A stretch of 64,000 nt of DNA, from the NCBI GenBank assembly GCA_965219005.1, contig CBDCMS010000001.1:62001-126000 (forward strand), read 5' to 3'. The notes beneath the pieces are model-generated. The model worked only from the letters and a program-made list of their open reading frames with translations. It was not told the DNA's origin and did not search any database. The stretch's first letter is position 1, and every line of letters starts with the position of its first letter. Shown piece after piece: positions 55,880 to 64,000 of this stretch. Source of the DNA: CAUZIZ01 sp965219005. Its GTDB lineage: Bacteria; Acidobacteriota; UBA6911; RPQK01; JAJDTT01. Made by a program: the position numbers and the translations under genes.

Positions 55880-57400
55880 CTACTCGATCCAAAAGGAGAA
55901 CAAGCGGGCATTGTAGAGGCGAAACCGGAAGCGAACGCGTTGTCCCTGCAGGGAGCTGAGATCCTTCTGCCCCGTCCACTTGATTTCTGCTCGCAGATGA
56001 TCGCCTTGAATGGATCGACACCGATCCTTGCTCCAACCTTCCAGGACCTTGCGGCCCCGTTCGTCGATCACCTCCACCCGAAGCTCCCCTTTGTTGGCGT
56101 CGGTGTTGATGAACAACTGGTCACCGTCAAAGCTTAGGGCCCGGGTCTCCACGAAACCGCCCTTTTCATCGGAGGTAAAGTAAGCAAAACGGTCCCGCTT
56201 GAGCTTGGCCAGATGGATGGCTGCTCGGTAGGGGTCGTCCGTCTGGAAGCGGTGGTTCAAGCCTGTGTAGTAGAACCAGAGCTCGTCACCGTGAACCTGG
56301 GGCCGGGACGCCGCTAGCACCTGGCCGATGTCGATGGCCCCGCCTCCCAGCTCGGAAACCGGAATGAAGGATGATCCACGGTCTCCCACCTTGACCCACC
56401 TCCTCAGATCTCGGCTGGTGGAGAGCTTGACCGAATTCACACCCTCCTGATTGCGATTGGGACTGTGCCCGCTGGCTTCAAAAAAGTTGGGCAAACCGAT
56501 GTAGATGCCTTCGTAAGGGAAGACCGGCATGTTGTAGATCTCGGTGTTGTAGTGCTCCGGCTGATTGACAGTTAGCAATCGAAGCCTGGGATTCGACAGG
56601 TGCTCCCGCACTCGCTTCTCCCCCAACCGCTGGTCATACGCATCGGCGTGAAAGATCAGCTCGGGCTCCGTCCACTTCTCGAAATCTTTGCTCAGGGAGA
56701 GATAGACGGAGCGACCAAAAGGCCCCCGGTGCTTGACGGTAGCAATAAAGCGCTTCTTGACCTCGTCGTAATTGAGGTGAGAAGTGTCCTGGCTGGGTAT
56801 GGGTGGAACATCCAACTTGGTGAACACATAGCCATCGGCCGAAACCACCGGATGCCGGTCTCTGTAACCAATCAAGCCCTTGTATCGACGCTCCCCGGTA
56901 CCCTCCGGATCCAAAAGCACGTGCAGCACGAAAGCCTCGGGATCGTCCTCGACCAGGATCAGATTGTTGTCCTTGGAACCCTCAAACTCCCGCTTGCCCA
57001 GAGAAGGCTTCTCCCACGTAATCCCGTCCTTGGACCGGGCGAACAACGCCCTGGGGGTTGGGCCCGGTCCGGCGTAGTACCACATCTTCCAGACCTGTTC
57101 CTGGGGATCCCAACAGGGAGCACTGCGGATCTTGACACCCTCCGTGACAGCCGGATTCCAGTCTGGCCCCGGGTGCTTCTCCCAGGGCCTGTCGGCGGTG
57201 ACAACTGGGTTGCCTTCGTACTTCACGGGCCGGTTGACCCGGCGTTCAACCCGGTAGAGGGATCCGATCAGGTAGTCGTCCAAAAGCAGCTGATGTTGTC
57301 CCGTGGGCAGGTGGACACGTCCCGGTGGCTTCGCCCCTTCGAGACCTACTATCAGCCATGACATCGCGAGAACAAAACCCAGGTATCTTTGTTGCTTCAT
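55880..57400 (-). CDS. Secreted glycosidase-like protein (beta-propeller, GH32/43-like)
   Basis: The 506-residue product parallels the one at 47438 along its length: signal peptide, HQLLLDDYLIGSLYRVERRV, KMWYYAGPGPTPRALFARSK, VKHRGPFGRSVYLSLSKDFE, YNTEIYNMPVFPYEGIYIGL, NSVKLSTSRDLRRWVKVGDR, and the C-terminal beta domain ending RLYNARLFSFWIE. I choose ATG 57400, six bases after GGAG; ATG 57412 is too close to its AGGAG. The high similarity between the two suggests duplication before the transposon invasions. Probably extracellular carbohydrate cleavage; substrate unknown. Confidence 0.82.
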   Translation of the reverse strand: MKQQRYLGFVLAMSWLIVGLEGAKPPGRVHLPTGQHQLLLDDYLIGSLYRVERRVNRPVKYEGNPVVTADRPWEKHPGPDWNPAVTEGVKIRSAPCWDPQEQVWKMWYYAGPGPTPRALFARSKDGITWEKPSLGKREFEGSKDNNLILVEDDPEAFVLHVLLDPEGTGERRYKGLIGYRDRHPVVSADGYVFTKLDVPPIPSQDTSHLNYDEVKKRFIATVKHRGPFGRSVYLSLSKDFEKWTEPELIFHADAYDQRLGEKRVREHLSNPRLRLLTVNQPEHYNTEIYNMPVFPYEGIYIGLPNFFEASGHSPNRNQEGVNSVKLSTSRDLRRWVKVGDRGSSFIPVSELGGGAIDIGQVLAASRPQVHGDELWFYYTGLNHRFQTDDPYRAAIHLAKLKRDRFAYFTSDEKGGFVETRALSFDGDQLFINTDANKGELRVEVIDERGRKVLEGWSKDRCRSIQGDHLRAEIKWTGQKDLSSLQGQRVRFRFRLYNARLFSFWIE

Positions 57401-57699
57401 AGCCATCTCCATAACTCCTGTCGGGCCAGTTTAAGCTGATAGAAGAGGTTTGCCTCAACCTCTCGCCCGAAGGAGCGGTGAGGGAATTTCGGGGGCAGCT
57501 TGTGGGGATGCCAAGAACAAAACGACAGGGATGCCGCATCTTCTAGCTTGAAAACGAGAGACCCTCCTCTAATTAAGAAGCTGCCACTCTGGCGCTTGCG
57601 CCCGCTTGAATCCCTGTTTGGCCAAACCTCTGCCCTCGGCTCGTCGAATGGCTTTTCGGGAAGCCTCTTCATCTGGCTTCAAGCCTCCCACGGGGCGCG
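57401..57699. other. Intergenic stretch
   Basis: No gene recognised between the glycosidase-like gene and the C-terminal relic at 57700. Confidence 0.4.
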
Positions 57700-57850
57700 T
57701 TAGTCTTCGGACTCACCCTCAAACTGAAACGCATAGAGACTCGCGCTGCGCATCCGGAAGTGAAGCCTCACCGGTTTGCCGGCCAGAGACGAGACTTCGG
57801 TCTTCCCCTTCCAGCTGAGGACCTTGGCAACGAGAGCGATCATCGTACCT
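57700..57850 (-). pseudogene. C-terminal relic of a glycosidase-like protein
   Basis: Minus strand encodes WKGKTEVSSLAGKPVRLHFR, MRSASLYAFQFEGESED-stop, matching the tail domain of the intact paralogs (LSSLQGQRVRFRFRLYNARL). The remainder of the gene is missing. From about 57988 to 58049 follows the intron target repeat. Confidence 0.55.
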
Positions 57851-58049
57851 CTTCGTTTCATTGCCTTCTTTCTCCTTTCATCTCACATGGTTTCCAGCCA
57901 CTACGCTGTCTCCAAAGCAGGTTTCGACTGTGATGGGAATTCTACCAGCCTGGCGAATCGCTGAGCACGATGATTTCAACCATGGTTTTCTGCAATCTCA
58001 GCGCAGCCCATTCGACGTTTCGGAGAAAATGTGAATGTCCGCTTGTAGG

Positions 58050-59068
58050 GTGCGCCGTGGTAAGGCGGCGCCTTCCCAGTGGGTGAAAGACCCACCCGGC
58101 AACCGCTCCAGCCGGAAGCAACCGGAGCAACTATGCAGGTAACGAAATGGTTGAAGCCTCTGGTGAAGCGAGTCACGAATTGGTGACCGCGCGAGTGTGC
58201 AGGCCGTAACGTGAGTGAACGCTGAGCAAGCCTCGAAAAGGACGATGCGCAGGCCGACCCGGCTCCTAGACCGGGGAAGGCTGATACGGCTGGGGAAGTG
58301 AGCGAAGTCGGCACCCAGTCGCTGCGCCGGGGTAGTGGCGACAGCATGTACACCAGGGAAGCGCAGGCAACACGGGAAGCCCCTGGGCGTGGTCAGGGAT
58401 GGCCAACCGGAAGCCCGTGAGGGACAGGCCGGGCGCCTGGGGGTGGCGGAGAGGCCCGTAGTACTGAGGAAGCCGGGTAATGCCGGTGGAGGGAAGGAGC
58501 CTTAGTTCAAGACGAATGCAGGACGTAGTGAAGGGACCAGGAGATTGGGCAACCTATCAACTCCGCAAAGGGTTCAGAAACTACAGAGGGCATTACACGC
58601 GAAAGCGAAGGCTGAGCCCAGCTATCGCTTCAGCGGTGGCTGGGTGAACTGGCGTCAGACCACGGAGTTGGTGCAGCAGTTGAACCGCGCCCTGCGCGGC
58701 TGGGCGAACTACTCTCGGGTAGGGATGACCAGCCGAGCCTACCGGGCGCTGGACAACAACACCGCTCCGCGGTTTCGCCGGTGGCTGCGCCACAAGTACC
58801 AGGTCAGGCGACGCAGGGGCGGGACGTATCCACTCTCGCACCTCTACGGGCACTTTGAGCTCGTGCGCCTGACCCAACTTGGGCGCGGCGAGCCGTGGGT
58901 GAAGGCGTGAGTCTTGTCCGAGAGCCGGATGCGGTAGTTCCGCCTGTCCGGTTCGATGAGGAGGATGTGGAAACGGAGTGATGGTCCGGCTATTGAGGCA
59001 CCGCCAGACGAAAGGGGCGGCAACAGATAGGCCGAACCTTAGACCACCGCGCCACATCCTTACTCTAC
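58050..59068 (+). mobile_element. Mini group II intron, copy 3 (1,019 bp)
   Basis: Same element as copies 1 and 2 with scattered base changes, a one-base net loss near the 5' end (CGCCTTCCC in place of CGCTTTTCCC), and the same ends. The domain V-like hairpin (about 58922-58954) is unchanged. Changes cluster in the reading frame (58740-58860). Confidence 0.9.
58545..58910 (+). CDS. Internally deleted group II intron maturase, copy 3
   Basis: The 121-residue product differs from copies 1 and 2 at about 14 positions, for example ALDNNTAPRFRRWLRHKYQV in place of ALDSFTATRLRRWLRHKYKV, but keeps length and frame. The kept frame despite substitutions hints that the short protein may be under some selection. 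TTG start. Confidence 0.75.
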   Translation: MGNLSTPQRVQKLQRALHAKAKAEPSYRFSGGWVNWRQTTELVQQLNRALRGWANYSRVGMTSRAYRALDNNTAPRFRRWLRHKYQVRRRRGGTYPLSHLYGHFELVRLTQLGRGEPWVKA

Positions 59069-59100
59069 CGGAACCGGTCGGTCAGGGGCGATCTACTCTG

Positions 59101-59124
59101 AGACCGTTTTTGCGGTCTTTTTTG
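59101..59124 (+). terminator. Rho-independent terminator
   Basis: AGACCG and CGGTCT form a 6-bp stem with loop TTTTTG, followed by TTTTTT. It lies in the 3' flank of intron copy 3; a weaker version follows copy 2 after the IS30 element. Confidence 0.75.
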
Positions 59125-59169
59125 ACTCGAGGCACGGCGGCCTGGAGACTACCGCTACGACCCGATTTC

Positions 59170-60789
59170 CTATTTGGTATCTCCAGCCTCGCCTGGAGCA
59201 ATTTCGATATGGCTGATCGCGGTTTTTTGATCGGTGTTGCTGCCGCTCAATCGGAGGGTCACCCTCCAGCGACTGCCGGGCAGCGAGGATACCGAGAAGG
59301 CGTTGTCACCATCAAGAAGTTCGTACCAGCGCGATTCTGCCTCTGGGTTTCCGTCGCCGTCGCTGTCGCTTTCCAGGAGTAGCCTACCCCTGGCACCGCC
59401 AAAGGTGTACTGCTCTAGATCGGCCACATCTGATTCCCTGTCGGCATAGTAGGTCGCCGCCACGAACGTGTTATCGACGCGCCGCTTCATATCGCCGTAA
59501 CCGGTGTCCGTTCCGGGATGCATGGGGCCATGTAGCAGTTCCGGACCCTGCCAGGAGCTGCCGTTGTCGTCCGACCAATAAACGACGGGCTTGCGGGTAT
59601 AGCCCCCTCCCATGCTGTGGATGCCGAAGCCCCAGAGACGCCCCTCCCCTCTGCTGTAATCCAACACATTGTTGTGCTGAAAGTAGGGATTGCTCTCTTT
59701 ATAGAGCCTTGCTCTTTGCCAGAGACCGTTGGAGATTCCCCCATTGATCTTGTCCGAGATCTCCTCCAAGGGCGCGAAGGAGGCCCCCATGTCAGTGCTG
59801 ATCGTCTGCCAGGTATGGCGGGTGCCGGCCCCGTCTCGAAGGATCGCAACGATGGTTCGATTACCAACATATTCGATGGCCGGTTCGAAAGTGGCACCGC
59901 TCTCGGGCTGTTCCTCGTCGGAAAGAGGGCCGATCCAGCTCAGAAAGCGGTACGATTTCCCATTGTCGGTCGACCGTGCCAACAGCGTTCCCGCCTGGGC
60001 GTCATAGTGGAAGTACTGAAACGCCATGTAGACATGGGTCGGGTTCTCAGGGTCGACGAAGTAGTCCTCGGTGCCGATCGCCCGATCATCGTCCGCACCG
60101 TCGACACCCTCGACGCTGATACGATCGAGGTCGAGATCCCAGGTCTTGCCCTGGTCCTGGGATCGGAGCTGCTTGGTGCCGGTACTGTAGGCGGTACGCC
60201 AGAACTGCAGGATCAGGTCTCCGTTGGGCATCCGGTACAGGCCTGGCTCGCTGTGGGTGTAGCCGTCGTCATAAGGCATGCCGTCAATGGGCGTGCCATC
60301 GAACCAACGATTCAGTCCCCCCCAGGTCCTCCCCTCATCGGAGGAGGTGAGGATGTGAATTGCGTCCCAGTCGTCCCAGGAGATGTGGTCGACTCCAGAC
60401 CGGAAGGCCATGACCCAACGATTCTCATCGAGGATGGCAATCATGCATCGTCCATACCAATCGTGGGGGATCCCTTTGGCGTCCGTGAAAGGTTTCTCCG
60501 AGCCATCGACCAGCACCTCGATGGTCTTGGCACCGAACAGGTCCAACCGAGCGATCGTCGTCACACGAGCCGATTCGATCGGACCCGACCAGTCGTGCCA
60601 TCCGCTCGTCCAGGAACCCTCGGAGGCACCCTCCAACACCAATCCACCTTCGCCTACCGCGACGCCCTGGGCAGAGTCGCTGGCCTCACGCCAGTCGGCC
60701 GCCGATTTCAATCGCCAGGGTTGACGGAAATCTCCGCAGGCTCCGATCGCCACTACAAGCAGCGTGGACAAAGCTACTAGTTTGATCAT
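59170..60789 (-). CDS. Sialidase-like (BNR) lipoprotein
   Basis: The 539-residue product starts with a lipoprotein signal (LSTLLVVAIGAC, Cys about residue 18). A short beta domain leads into a propeller with Asp-box-like motifs (SSDEGRTWGGL, SQDQGKTWDLD, STDNGKSYRFL, STDMGASFAPL, SDDNGSSWQGP). FEPAIEYVGNRTIVAILRDG could carry catalytic residues. The C-terminal ~80 residues form a separate beta domain (ESRWYELLDGDNAFSVSSLP). Anchored in a membrane, it would handle glycans near the cell surface. It ends 45 bp from the terminator after intron copy 3. Confidence 0.82.
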   Translation of the reverse strand: MIKLVALSTLLVVAIGACGDFRQPWRLKSAADWREASDSAQGVAVGEGGLVLEGASEGSWTSGWHDWSGPIESARVTTIARLDLFGAKTIEVLVDGSEKPFTDAKGIPHDWYGRCMIAILDENRWVMAFRSGVDHISWDDWDAIHILTSSDEGRTWGGLNRWFDGTPIDGMPYDDGYTHSEPGLYRMPNGDLILQFWRTAYSTGTKQLRSQDQGKTWDLDLDRISVEGVDGADDDRAIGTEDYFVDPENPTHVYMAFQYFHYDAQAGTLLARSTDNGKSYRFLSWIGPLSDEEQPESGATFEPAIEYVGNRTIVAILRDGAGTRHTWQTISTDMGASFAPLEEISDKINGGISNGLWQRARLYKESNPYFQHNNVLDYSRGEGRLWGFGIHSMGGGYTRKPVVYWSDDNGSSWQGPELLHGPMHPGTDTGYGDMKRRVDNTFVAATYYADRESDVADLEQYTFGGARGRLLLESDSDGDGNPEAESRWYELLDGDNAFSVSSLPGSRWRVTLRLSGSNTDQKTAISHIEIAPGEAGDTK

Positions 60790-61060
60790 GATCCTCTCCT
60801 CCTCTAGCAGTCGTCTTCAGTCCCCGGAATCTCCTTCAGCTCGTCCTCTATGACTTCGGCCAGCTCTACCCAGTTTCTGCTGTAGAATCCCGAATGCTGA
60901 AGTTCTCGGTACCTGCCAACTTTGGGAACTGGCCATTTTACGGATCCGCACCAATCGAAGCTGGATTAATTCCGGAATGTCCCCCTATCACAAGCTTGAG
61001 GTCGCCAACGGCAGAAGGGACTCGAACAGTGGGTAGGTCCAGGCAAGGTTCGCGGAAAGC
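60790..61060. other. Intergenic stretch
   Basis: Only the GAGGAGG site for the BNR lipoprotein gene and no further feature seen. Confidence 0.4.
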
Positions 61061-61150
61061 CTAGCGAAACTGAAACGAGTAGAGCTTGGCGTTCTGAAAC
61101 AGGAATCGAATCCGGATCGCCTGACCCTCCAGTTTGCCCTGCACATCTCT
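61061..61150 (-). pseudogene. C-terminal relic of a glycosidase-like protein
   Basis: Minus strand encodes DVQGKLEGQAIRIRFLFQNA, KLYSFQFR-stop, the shared tail of the glycosidase-like family. The insertion sequence remnant begins directly upstream of it. Confidence 0.55.
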
Positions 61151-61695
61151 CCCGAGCTGGTACTGCTGTCGTGAATCCGGCCCGGCGTCACCTCCACCGC
61201 CACGATTTCTTTCGTCGTCTCGTCGACACCCAGGTGCAGCTTACGCCAGGCTCTTCGCCGACCGCGCCGATGCTTTCGTACGTGCCACTCACCGGCACCG
61301 TAAACTTTCAGTCCCGTGGCATCCAGGCCGACGTGCCGAGGTCTAACACCTGGACCGACCGACAACGACGGCACTACAGAGCCTTGTCGTCTGCTCAAAG
61401 TGCTGTAGTCCGGAACCGGAGGCTCGAGTCTCAGTAACTCCAAGAGCGAAGAAAGGAAACCTTGCGTCGCCCGCAGACTGAGATGGAACACCGACTTCAA
61501 CACCAGTGCACACTGGATGGCCGTCTCGGAATAGACCCGCGGCGCGCCTCGACCTCTCTGCGGGTCAGTGTTCCGCCAGGCTACAACTGCTTCTTCGTCG
61601 AACCAAAAGGTCAGCCGACCCCGGGAGATCAGCGCTTGATTGTAAGCTGGCCAGTTCCGAACTCGATACCGGAAGGTGTATTCATTCGGCGTCAT
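61150..61695 (-). pseudogene. IS5 family transposase, C-terminally truncated
   Basis: The frame has the IS5-type N-terminus (NWPAYNQALISRGRLTFWFD), VPDYSTLSRRQ, the first catalytic Asp in HVGLDATGLKVYGAGEWHVR and RRAWRKLHLGVDETTKEIVA, and then stops matching at IHDSS, where it meets the glycosidase tail. The second Asp and the Glu are missing. Start ATG 61695 has GAGGA upstream. Confidence 0.8.
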
Positions 61696-61955
61696 TCCTC
61701 ATACTGGCACCCTGGACCGATCGGAGACAAGCCCACGCGCCGCAGTGATTTATGCAACAACGCCCCGGAACCCGGTCGATTCCACCCTCTTTCCTGGAAC
61801 TCAACCAAAGCCTCCCTTGCTGATGCCTGTCCGTTCCAATTCAGTGTGCGGATCGAATCCTGACGGTGGGGAGTCCGTGTTACAGAGGCAAGCCAGTGGA
61901 CTGATCCAGCGGGCCTTGTCCGTAGCAAGTCAGCTCTGCTACACTCTCGGTTCTA
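61696..61955. other. Intergenic stretch
   Basis: No gene or repeat recognised. Confidence 0.4.
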
Positions 61956-63647
61956 GTGAGGCGACTCATCCTGGCCCTGCTTTTCCTTGTCGGAGGTTGT
62001 GGTGAGACTCCAGACTCCTCCGAGTCACCGCCACGGATCGTCTTCAACAGCGACGGGACCGGCCTCACCCTCTCCGAGTTCACTCCCGTGCTCTCTCCAG
62101 AGCAGCTCTGCCGGGTCATCAATGAGCTCGAGGAGACGCCTGTGGACGTCTTCGCCTGGTGTCCCGACCTGGCAGGTGATGTCGTCACTTATCCATCGAA
62201 GGTGGCGCAGGTGGGATATGGCGAGCGGGTCAGCGACCAGGAGTGGGACAGGTTCCACCCCCGCATGCGCCGTCAGGGTGAGAATGTTTCTGGTTTCATT
62301 GCCGCTGGCAACGACCCGATCGAGATCCTTTCTCAGCGGACCCGCCAACTGGGTAGGCAGTTCTGGGTCAGCCTGAGGATGAACGACCAGCACGAGGATG
62401 ATCAGAGGCGCTTCGGGATCAAGGTGAGCGCCTTCAAGCGAGACCATCCGGAGCTGCTGATAGGTACAGATTTCCCCTTGGGACGGGGAGCCTACGCCGA
62501 GCGATTCGGCCGCACGTATGGATGGAATTATTCTCGGGAGCAGGTACGTGAGCGAAAGTTGGCCGTGATTGAGGAACTGCTCTCGCGCTACGCTGTGGAT
62601 GGCATCGATCTCGATTTTCAACGGGGTCCCTGGTACTTCAAGAAACAAGAAGAGAAGCTGGGTGGTCCCATCATGACCGAGTTTGTGCGGCAGGTGCGGC
62701 GAAAGATCGATGAGATTGCCGCCAGTCAGGGGCGCTCTCTGACTCTCTCCGCCCGAGTTCCTCCAAACTTCGCCCAGGCCGAGGGGATCGGCCTGGCTGT
62801 AAGGGACTGGATCCGGCAGGGACTGGTGGACCTGATCACCCCCATGGACAGTGGATACCTGGACATGAACGCAGATGTGGAGGCTTTCGTGGACGAAGCC
62901 GGCAGCACGGGAGCGCGGGTAGGAGCAGGTCTGGAGGTCAGCACCATGGGCTACGGACACGCGACTCTGCCGATGCTGCGCGCGGCCGCTTCCGGCTACT
63001 ATTGGGAGGGGGCCCAGACCCTCTATCTGTTCAACTTTGACTGCCACCGGAGCCAGCGTCTGCGGGAACACCCAGAGGGCCGCCGCTTCGGCGAGTACAC
63101 GGCAGAGGAGATCCAGGCACTCCAGGAGCTGGGCTACCCCCCAAGAATCGCCAAGATGGATAAGCACCACTTCGTGACCCGGGATATGGCCGGGCTTGGA
63201 CCTGCTGAGGGTGGTAGCAAGCAGCTGCCCAGAAAGCTCCCTGAGGATGGGAGTGTGGCTCTATTCCGGTTCACGGTGGGAGACGATCTGGGGCCCGAGC
63301 ACAGGGAAAAGACCCCCTATTCGACACTTCTCCGGGTCACGATCCAGGGATCCGACGAGTCTTCCGCTTTGGCAAGATTCCGCCTGAATGGATCTGTCCT
63401 CTCGGCCAGCCAGGTCCGTACCGCGAGATTGCGGTCGGTACCCCGAAGGGACCCGAGTCGGGACAGACCTGTGTGCATCCTGGACTTTCGGGATCCACCT
63501 CTGAAACAGGGAAGCAATGAACTGGCCCTTTCACTCCACAAGGCTGGGGCCGAACCGCTGCGAGTCGAGAAGATAGAAGCCCTCATCGACTACCTGAATG
63601 ACCTGGCGTTGAAACTTGGACGGGCCGGCGAGTCCACGCAGAGATGA
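61956..63647 (+). CDS. Glycoside hydrolase-like lipoprotein (TIM-barrel, GHL10-like)
   Basis: The 563-residue product begins at GTG with a lipobox (LILALLFLVGGC, Cys about residue 15). The barrel carries LGRQFWVSLRMNDQHEDDQR, AVIEELLSRYAVDGIDLDFQ (a strand-4 type D-x-D/E end), LTLSARVPPNFAQAEGIGLA and LVDLITPMDSGYLDMNADVE, as in family 10-like and DUF4015-type putative glycosidases. A C-terminal beta domain (VALFRFTVGDDLGPEH to SNELALSLHKAGAEPLRVEK) follows, often linked to sugar binding. Likely a surface-anchored carbohydrate-active enzyme. Its 3' end overlaps a convergent frame. Confidence 0.8.
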   Translation: MRRLILALLFLVGGCGETPDSSESPPRIVFNSDGTGLTLSEFTPVLSPEQLCRVINELEETPVDVFAWCPDLAGDVVTYPSKVAQVGYGERVSDQEWDRFHPRMRRQGENVSGFIAAGNDPIEILSQRTRQLGRQFWVSLRMNDQHEDDQRRFGIKVSAFKRDHPELLIGTDFPLGRGAYAERFGRTYGWNYSREQVRERKLAVIEELLSRYAVDGIDLDFQRGPWYFKKQEEKLGGPIMTEFVRQVRRKIDEIAASQGRSLTLSARVPPNFAQAEGIGLAVRDWIRQGLVDLITPMDSGYLDMNADVEAFVDEAGSTGARVGAGLEVSTMGYGHATLPMLRAAASGYYWEGAQTLYLFNFDCHRSQRLREHPEGRRFGEYTAEEIQALQELGYPPRIAKMDKHHFVTRDMAGLGPAEGGSKQLPRKLPEDGSVALFRFTVGDDLGPEHREKTPYSTLLRVTIQGSDESSALARFRLNGSVLSASQVRTARLRSVPRRDPSRDRPVCILDFRDPPLKQGSNELALSLHKAGAEPLRVEKIEALIDYLNDLALKLGRAGESTQR

Positions 63648-64000
63648 GAGCGTGTATCGTGGGACATTGCCCTCGCCTGAAGCCCAGATCTCTGGCTGCG
63701 ATCTGAGCCTACGTCGGTCCTCATTCTCTCGAAAGGAAATCCATCGGTCGACACTGAAGTAGGGGCTAGGATCTCCTGATCGCGGGATTCCGGGCTGTCT
63801 TCGAGTGCCCTGGGGCAGCTCCATGATGGTTCGGTACTCGTAAAGGATGCCGGTGACGCCGGGAATCGTTTCCAGTTCCTCTACCAGCCGCTCGCGGACC
63901 CGTTGTGGCTGTTTACCCCGACCGTAGGCGGGCTCTGGAAAGGTCCGGTAGAATCCCCCGGGGTGGACGTACAGTCTGACTCCTGCCCGGCGGCAGGCGG
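63531..64000 (-). CDS. Unidentified protein, partial (runs off the window)
   Basis: The minus strand is open from the window edge to the stop at 63531. The stretch AGVRLYVHPGGFYRTFPEPA, RVRERLVEELETIPGVTGIL, YEYRTIMELPQGTR is clearly protein-like. The last ~50 codons overlap the opposite gene and look less genuine, so the end may be artificial or altered. No family recognised. Confidence 0.5.
   Translation of the reverse strand, partial: ACRRAGVRLYVHPGGFYRTFPEPAYGRGKQPQRVRERLVEELETIPGVTGILYEYRTIMELPQGTRRQPGIPRSGDPSPYFSVDRWISFRENEDRRRLRSQPEIWASGEGNVPRYTLSSLRGLAGPSKFQRQVIQVVDEGFYLLDSQRFGPSLVE

Noticed and set aside
59617..60780. Long open frame antisense to the BNR lipoprotein gene
   Set aside because: The minus-strand product has Asp boxes and a lipobox; the plus-strand frame shows no family features.
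62025..63170. Long open frame antisense to the GHL10-like lipoprotein gene
   Set aside because: Long antisense frames are common in high-GC genes; the plus-strand product has a lipobox and domain motifs, the antisense has none.
1..64000. CRISPR array
   Set aside because: No series of short direct repeats with regular unique spacers was seen; repeats here are transposon ends, IS21 terminal repeats and intron copies.

Overview
The window looks like a chromosomal stretch from an uncultured Gram-negative bacterium that is rich in mobile DNA. Clues to lineage are indirect. There is a decayed planctomycete-type DUF1553 fragment, secreted glycosidase-like and BNR/sialidase-like proteins, a DapA-like/enolase-superfamily gene pair, and lipoboxes. 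These suit Acidobacteriota or the PVC/Planctomycetota group, but I cannot place it more closely from sequence alone. No rRNA, complete tRNA or CRISPR array was seen.

Layout. 1-1457: a dispersed repeat carrying a 1,020-bp mini group II intron. 2.3-5.7 kb: a sugar-acid-type catabolic pair (DapA-like, then mandelate racemase/enolase family) divergent from a secreted protein. 6.5-9.9 kb: methyltransferase, IS1182/IS5-like element, DoxX and MOSC proteins. 10-12.65 kb: IS21 element A with a frameshifted istA. 12.7-16 kb: a small paralogous gene, a methyltransferase and nested remains of a tyrosine recombinase, a Tn3-type end and a serine resolvase. 16-19 kb: HTTM-like membrane protein and a PaaK/CapK-type adenylating enzyme whose stop codon lies at a Tn3-type end. 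19-21.2 kb: Tn3 relic, tyrosine recombinase and an IS1595 element. 21.2-23.5 kb: gene fragments and two secreted proteins. 24-26.3 kb: second mini-intron followed directly by an IS30 element. 26.3-31.6 kb: a cargo-like set (P27 terminase small subunit, HNH-like, GNAT, DoxX, XRE regulator, zinc-ribbon membrane protein, HsdR_N-like nuclease).

31.8-34.5 kb: membrane glycosyltransferase and a membrane protein. 34.8-39.7 kb: a phage-tail-like S74 protein gene split by a complete IS21 element (B), which carries a third gene and has a 5-bp target duplication. 40-42.6 kb: a short DNA ligase, a secreted protein, a small paralogous gene and a truncated kinase joined to recombinase debris. 42.7-44.6 kb: nrfHA, ammonia-forming nitrite reduction. 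45-47.4 kb: a CHASE-PAS histidine kinase cut off next to a tandem repeat of about 205 bp. 47.4-63.6 kb: secreted glycosidase-like and sialidase-like enzymes, their fragments, miniature Tn3-type elements and the third mini-intron. A partial gene runs off the right edge.

Overall, an active carbohydrate-scavenging and respiratory gene set is interleaved with dense transposon debris. The most unusual features are the three near-identical group II introns whose reading frame has lost the reverse transcriptase domain in frame, and the cluster of short elements with several different Tn3-type 36-39-bp ends.
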